Shown here in pieces: positions 62,484 to 64,000 of a DNA stretch of 64,000 nt. The DNA comes from Paraburkholderia bonniea (GTDB lineage: Bacteria > Pseudomonadota > Gammaproteobacteria > Burkholderiales > Burkholderiaceae): NCBI RefSeq assembly GCF_009455625.1, contig NZ_QPEQ01000002.1, forward strand, positions 620,001-684,000. The letters run 5' to 3'. The notes below the pieces were generated by a model. It searched no databases. It had not been told where the DNA came from and was given only the letters and a program-made list of their open reading frames with translations. How positions within the stretch are numbered: position 1 is the stretch's first letter; each line of letters starts with the position of its first letter. The position numbers and the translations under genes are program-made.

Positions 62484-63947
62484 TCAGGACGAAGAATCCG
62501 TCTTGCGCGGCATACCCAGCCCGCCCAGCAACGCAGCCAATGGCTGTTTCGAAACCGGTTTAGGCGCGGCCACCACGGTCTCGTCAAGCGGACGCGCATT
62601 GGGGGAAGGCTCGTAAGGCTTGAGGAAAAATTCGTCGACCGGAGCCTGGCGCGGGTGATGCGGCCGCTCGTAGGTTCCTGGTGTGCGGCGGCGTCCTGAG
62701 CGCTCATCGCGTCCTTCACGCCCTTCACGCTCACGCCGTGGGCCGCTGCGTTCTTCGTGGTGATGACGCACTGGCGTGGCCACCGTCAAGCGCTGCACTT
62801 CCAGTGGCCGCTTGATGAGTTTTTCGATATCGGCCAGTTGCTTGCGCTCGTTCGGGCTGCACAGCGACAACGCATCGCCCAGTGCTCCCGCACGGCCCGT
62901 GCGGCCAATCCGGTGCACGTAATCTTCAGCGCTAAATGGCAAATCGAAATTAATCACCGCGGGCAATTCGGCAATATCCAGCCCGCGCGCCGCGACATCC
63001 GTAGCGACCAGCGCGACGATCTCGCCGCGTTTGAAGGCTTCCAGCGCCTGCATCCGTTCGTTTTGCGTGCGGTCGCCGTGAATCGCCGTCGCCACCACGC
63101 CATCGCGTTCCAGTTGCCGCGCCAGGCGGCCCGCGCCGATCTTGCTATTACAGAACACGATGACTTGCTTCAGGCCGCGCTCGCGGATCAACTGCACCAC
63201 CGCACTGCTCTTGTCACCTTCCGGCACTTCAAACACGATTTGCGTGACGTTGATCGAGGTCGAATTGCTGCGCGCCACTTCGATAGTCAGAGGGTTGCGC
63301 AGATAGGTTGCGGCGAGCTTTTTGATTTCGCCGGAGAACGTGGCGGAAAACAGCAACGTCTGACGTTCTTTTGGCAGCAGATTCAGGATGCGCTGCAAAT
63401 CGGGCAGAAAACCCATGTCGAGCATCCGGTCGGCTTCATCCAGCACCAGGATTTGCACCTGGCCTAGTTGCGCGGTTTTTTGCTGCACGTGATCGAGCAG
63501 GCGGCCCGGCGTGGCAATCAGGATTTCAACCCCGCTGCGCAATTCAGCCATTTGTGGATTCATATCCACCCCACCAAACACCACCGTGCTACGCAACGCC
63601 GTGTGCTTGCCATAAGCCAGCACATTGGCGGCAACCTGGTCAGCCAGTTCACGGGTTGGGGTGAGAATCAGCGCACGCACGGGGTGGCGCGCCGGTGAAG
63701 TGCTGGTGCTGGCGTGCGGCAGCAGGCGTTGCAGGATCGGTAGCGAAAAACTGGCGGTTTTGCCCGTGCCGGTTTGCGCCGCGCCCATCATGTCGCGTCC
63801 AGCCAGTACCACGGGGATGGCCTGGGCCTGAATCGGCGTCGGCACGGTATAGCCCTGCTCGTGAATGGCTTTCAGGATGTCGTCGGCCAAACCGAACTGG
63901 TCAAACGACGTAATGGTGGACGTGGGAAGTGCGGCTGTGTCGGACAT
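62484..63947 (-). CDS. rhlE: DEAD-box ATP-dependent RNA helicase, RhlE type
   Basis: 487 residues with the full helicase core: Q motif FDQFGLADDILKAIHEQGYTVPTPIQ, motif I AQTGTGKT, Ia PTRELADQ, II DEAD, III SAT, then QVIVFCNSKIGAGRLARQLE, VATDVAARGLDI and HRIGRTGRAG. The C-terminal ~110 residues are Arg/Glu/His-rich then Pro-rich, a basic RNA-binding tail. RhlE helicases remodel RNA in ribosome assembly or the degradosome. The region beyond the start (63948-64000) holds nothing else. Confidence 0.93.
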   Translation of the reverse strand: MSDTAALPTSTITSFDQFGLADDILKAIHEQGYTVPTPIQAQAIPVVLAGRDMMGAAQTGTGKTASFSLPILQRLLPHASTSTSPARHPVRALILTPTRELADQVAANVLAYGKHTALRSTVVFGGVDMNPQMAELRSGVEILIATPGRLLDHVQQKTAQLGQVQILVLDEADRMLDMGFLPDLQRILNLLPKERQTLLFSATFSGEIKKLAATYLRNPLTIEVARSNSTSINVTQIVFEVPEGDKSSAVVQLIRERGLKQVIVFCNSKIGAGRLARQLERDGVVATAIHGDRTQNERMQALEAFKRGEIVALVATDVAARGLDIAELPAVINFDLPFSAEDYVHRIGRTGRAGALGDALSLCSPNERKQLADIEKLIKRPLEVQRLTVATPVRHHHEERSGPRREREGREGRDERSGRRRTPGTYERPHHPRQAPVDEFFLKPYEPSPNARPLDETVVAAPKPVSKQPLAALLGGLGMPRKTDSSS

Positions 63948-64000
63948 GGTGGCGGTTTCGCTAGGTAATGCGCCTGCGCGCAGTGTGCGGCTGGAGCCGC

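Overview
The window is a gene-dense chromosomal stretch of a betaproteobacterium. Gene content and order (rpsO-pnp; leuA, pssA, psd, ilvC, ilvN, ilvB; yebC, purD, hemF, nadD, rsfS, rlmH, maf, rng; a lipopolysaccharide-core block with msbA next to dnaE) match Burkholderiaceae, most likely Burkholderia sensu lato (Paraburkholderia or a relative). Base composition looks moderately GC-rich, lower than typical Burkholderia, with AT-rich pockets at about 22.9-24.1, 39.2-40.4 and 45.5-47.8 kb. The species cannot be fixed from the sequence. No rRNA, tRNA, CRISPR array, insertion sequence or prophage was found.

Layout. 0-1.2 kb: pnp (cut by the window edge) and rpsO with a terminator between them. 1.2-3.2 kb: a periplasmic binding protein and a BamE-like lipoprotein. 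3.3-10.5 kb: branched-chain amino acid genes (leuA, ilvC, ilvN, ilvB) interleaved with phosphatidylserine/phosphatidylethanolamine synthesis (pssA, psd), all on the minus strand. leuA has a promoter and a Leu-codon-rich leader peptide. 10.7-14.5 kb (plus): an ECF-type sigma factor with DUF3619, DUF3106 and RDD proteins, then a TetR regulator coupled to a LOG-type phosphoribohydrolase. 14.6-19.2 kb (minus): DUF924, a large FtsX-type permease, a frameshifted DUF4126 gene and an SMR guanidinium exporter behind a guanidine-II riboswitch. 19.3-29.1 kb (minus): a potassium-uptake locus, kdpFABC and kdpDE, preceded by an extra 37-residue membrane peptide and split by an ankyrin-repeat gene on the opposite strand. 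29.3-39.2 kb: quinone oxidoreductase, mgsA, upp, yebC, purD, hemF, nadD, rsfS, rlmH, maf, rng. 39.3-47.3 kb is accessory: a periplasmic VanX-like dipeptidase, an LprI-like protein, a 1490-residue autotransporter and a prolyl-4-hydroxylase-like oxygenase, with long AT-rich spacers. 47.8-56.6 kb: glycosyltransferases, an O-antigen ligase-type protein, msbA and a WaaE-type transferase for LPS core assembly. 56.6-64 kb: dnaE, trhO, gluQ and a RhlE-type helicase.

The main points for a second look are a leucine attenuator for leuA whose leader peptide seems to begin at the transcription start; the guanidine-II riboswitch; an ankyrin gene inserted antisense between kdpC and kdpD and bracketed by a short direct repeat; an unlisted small membrane peptide coupled to kdpF; the single-base frameshift in DUF4126; a 53-bp interrupted palindrome beside the LprI-like gene; and short tandem duplications (7-13 bp) recurring in many intergenic spacers.
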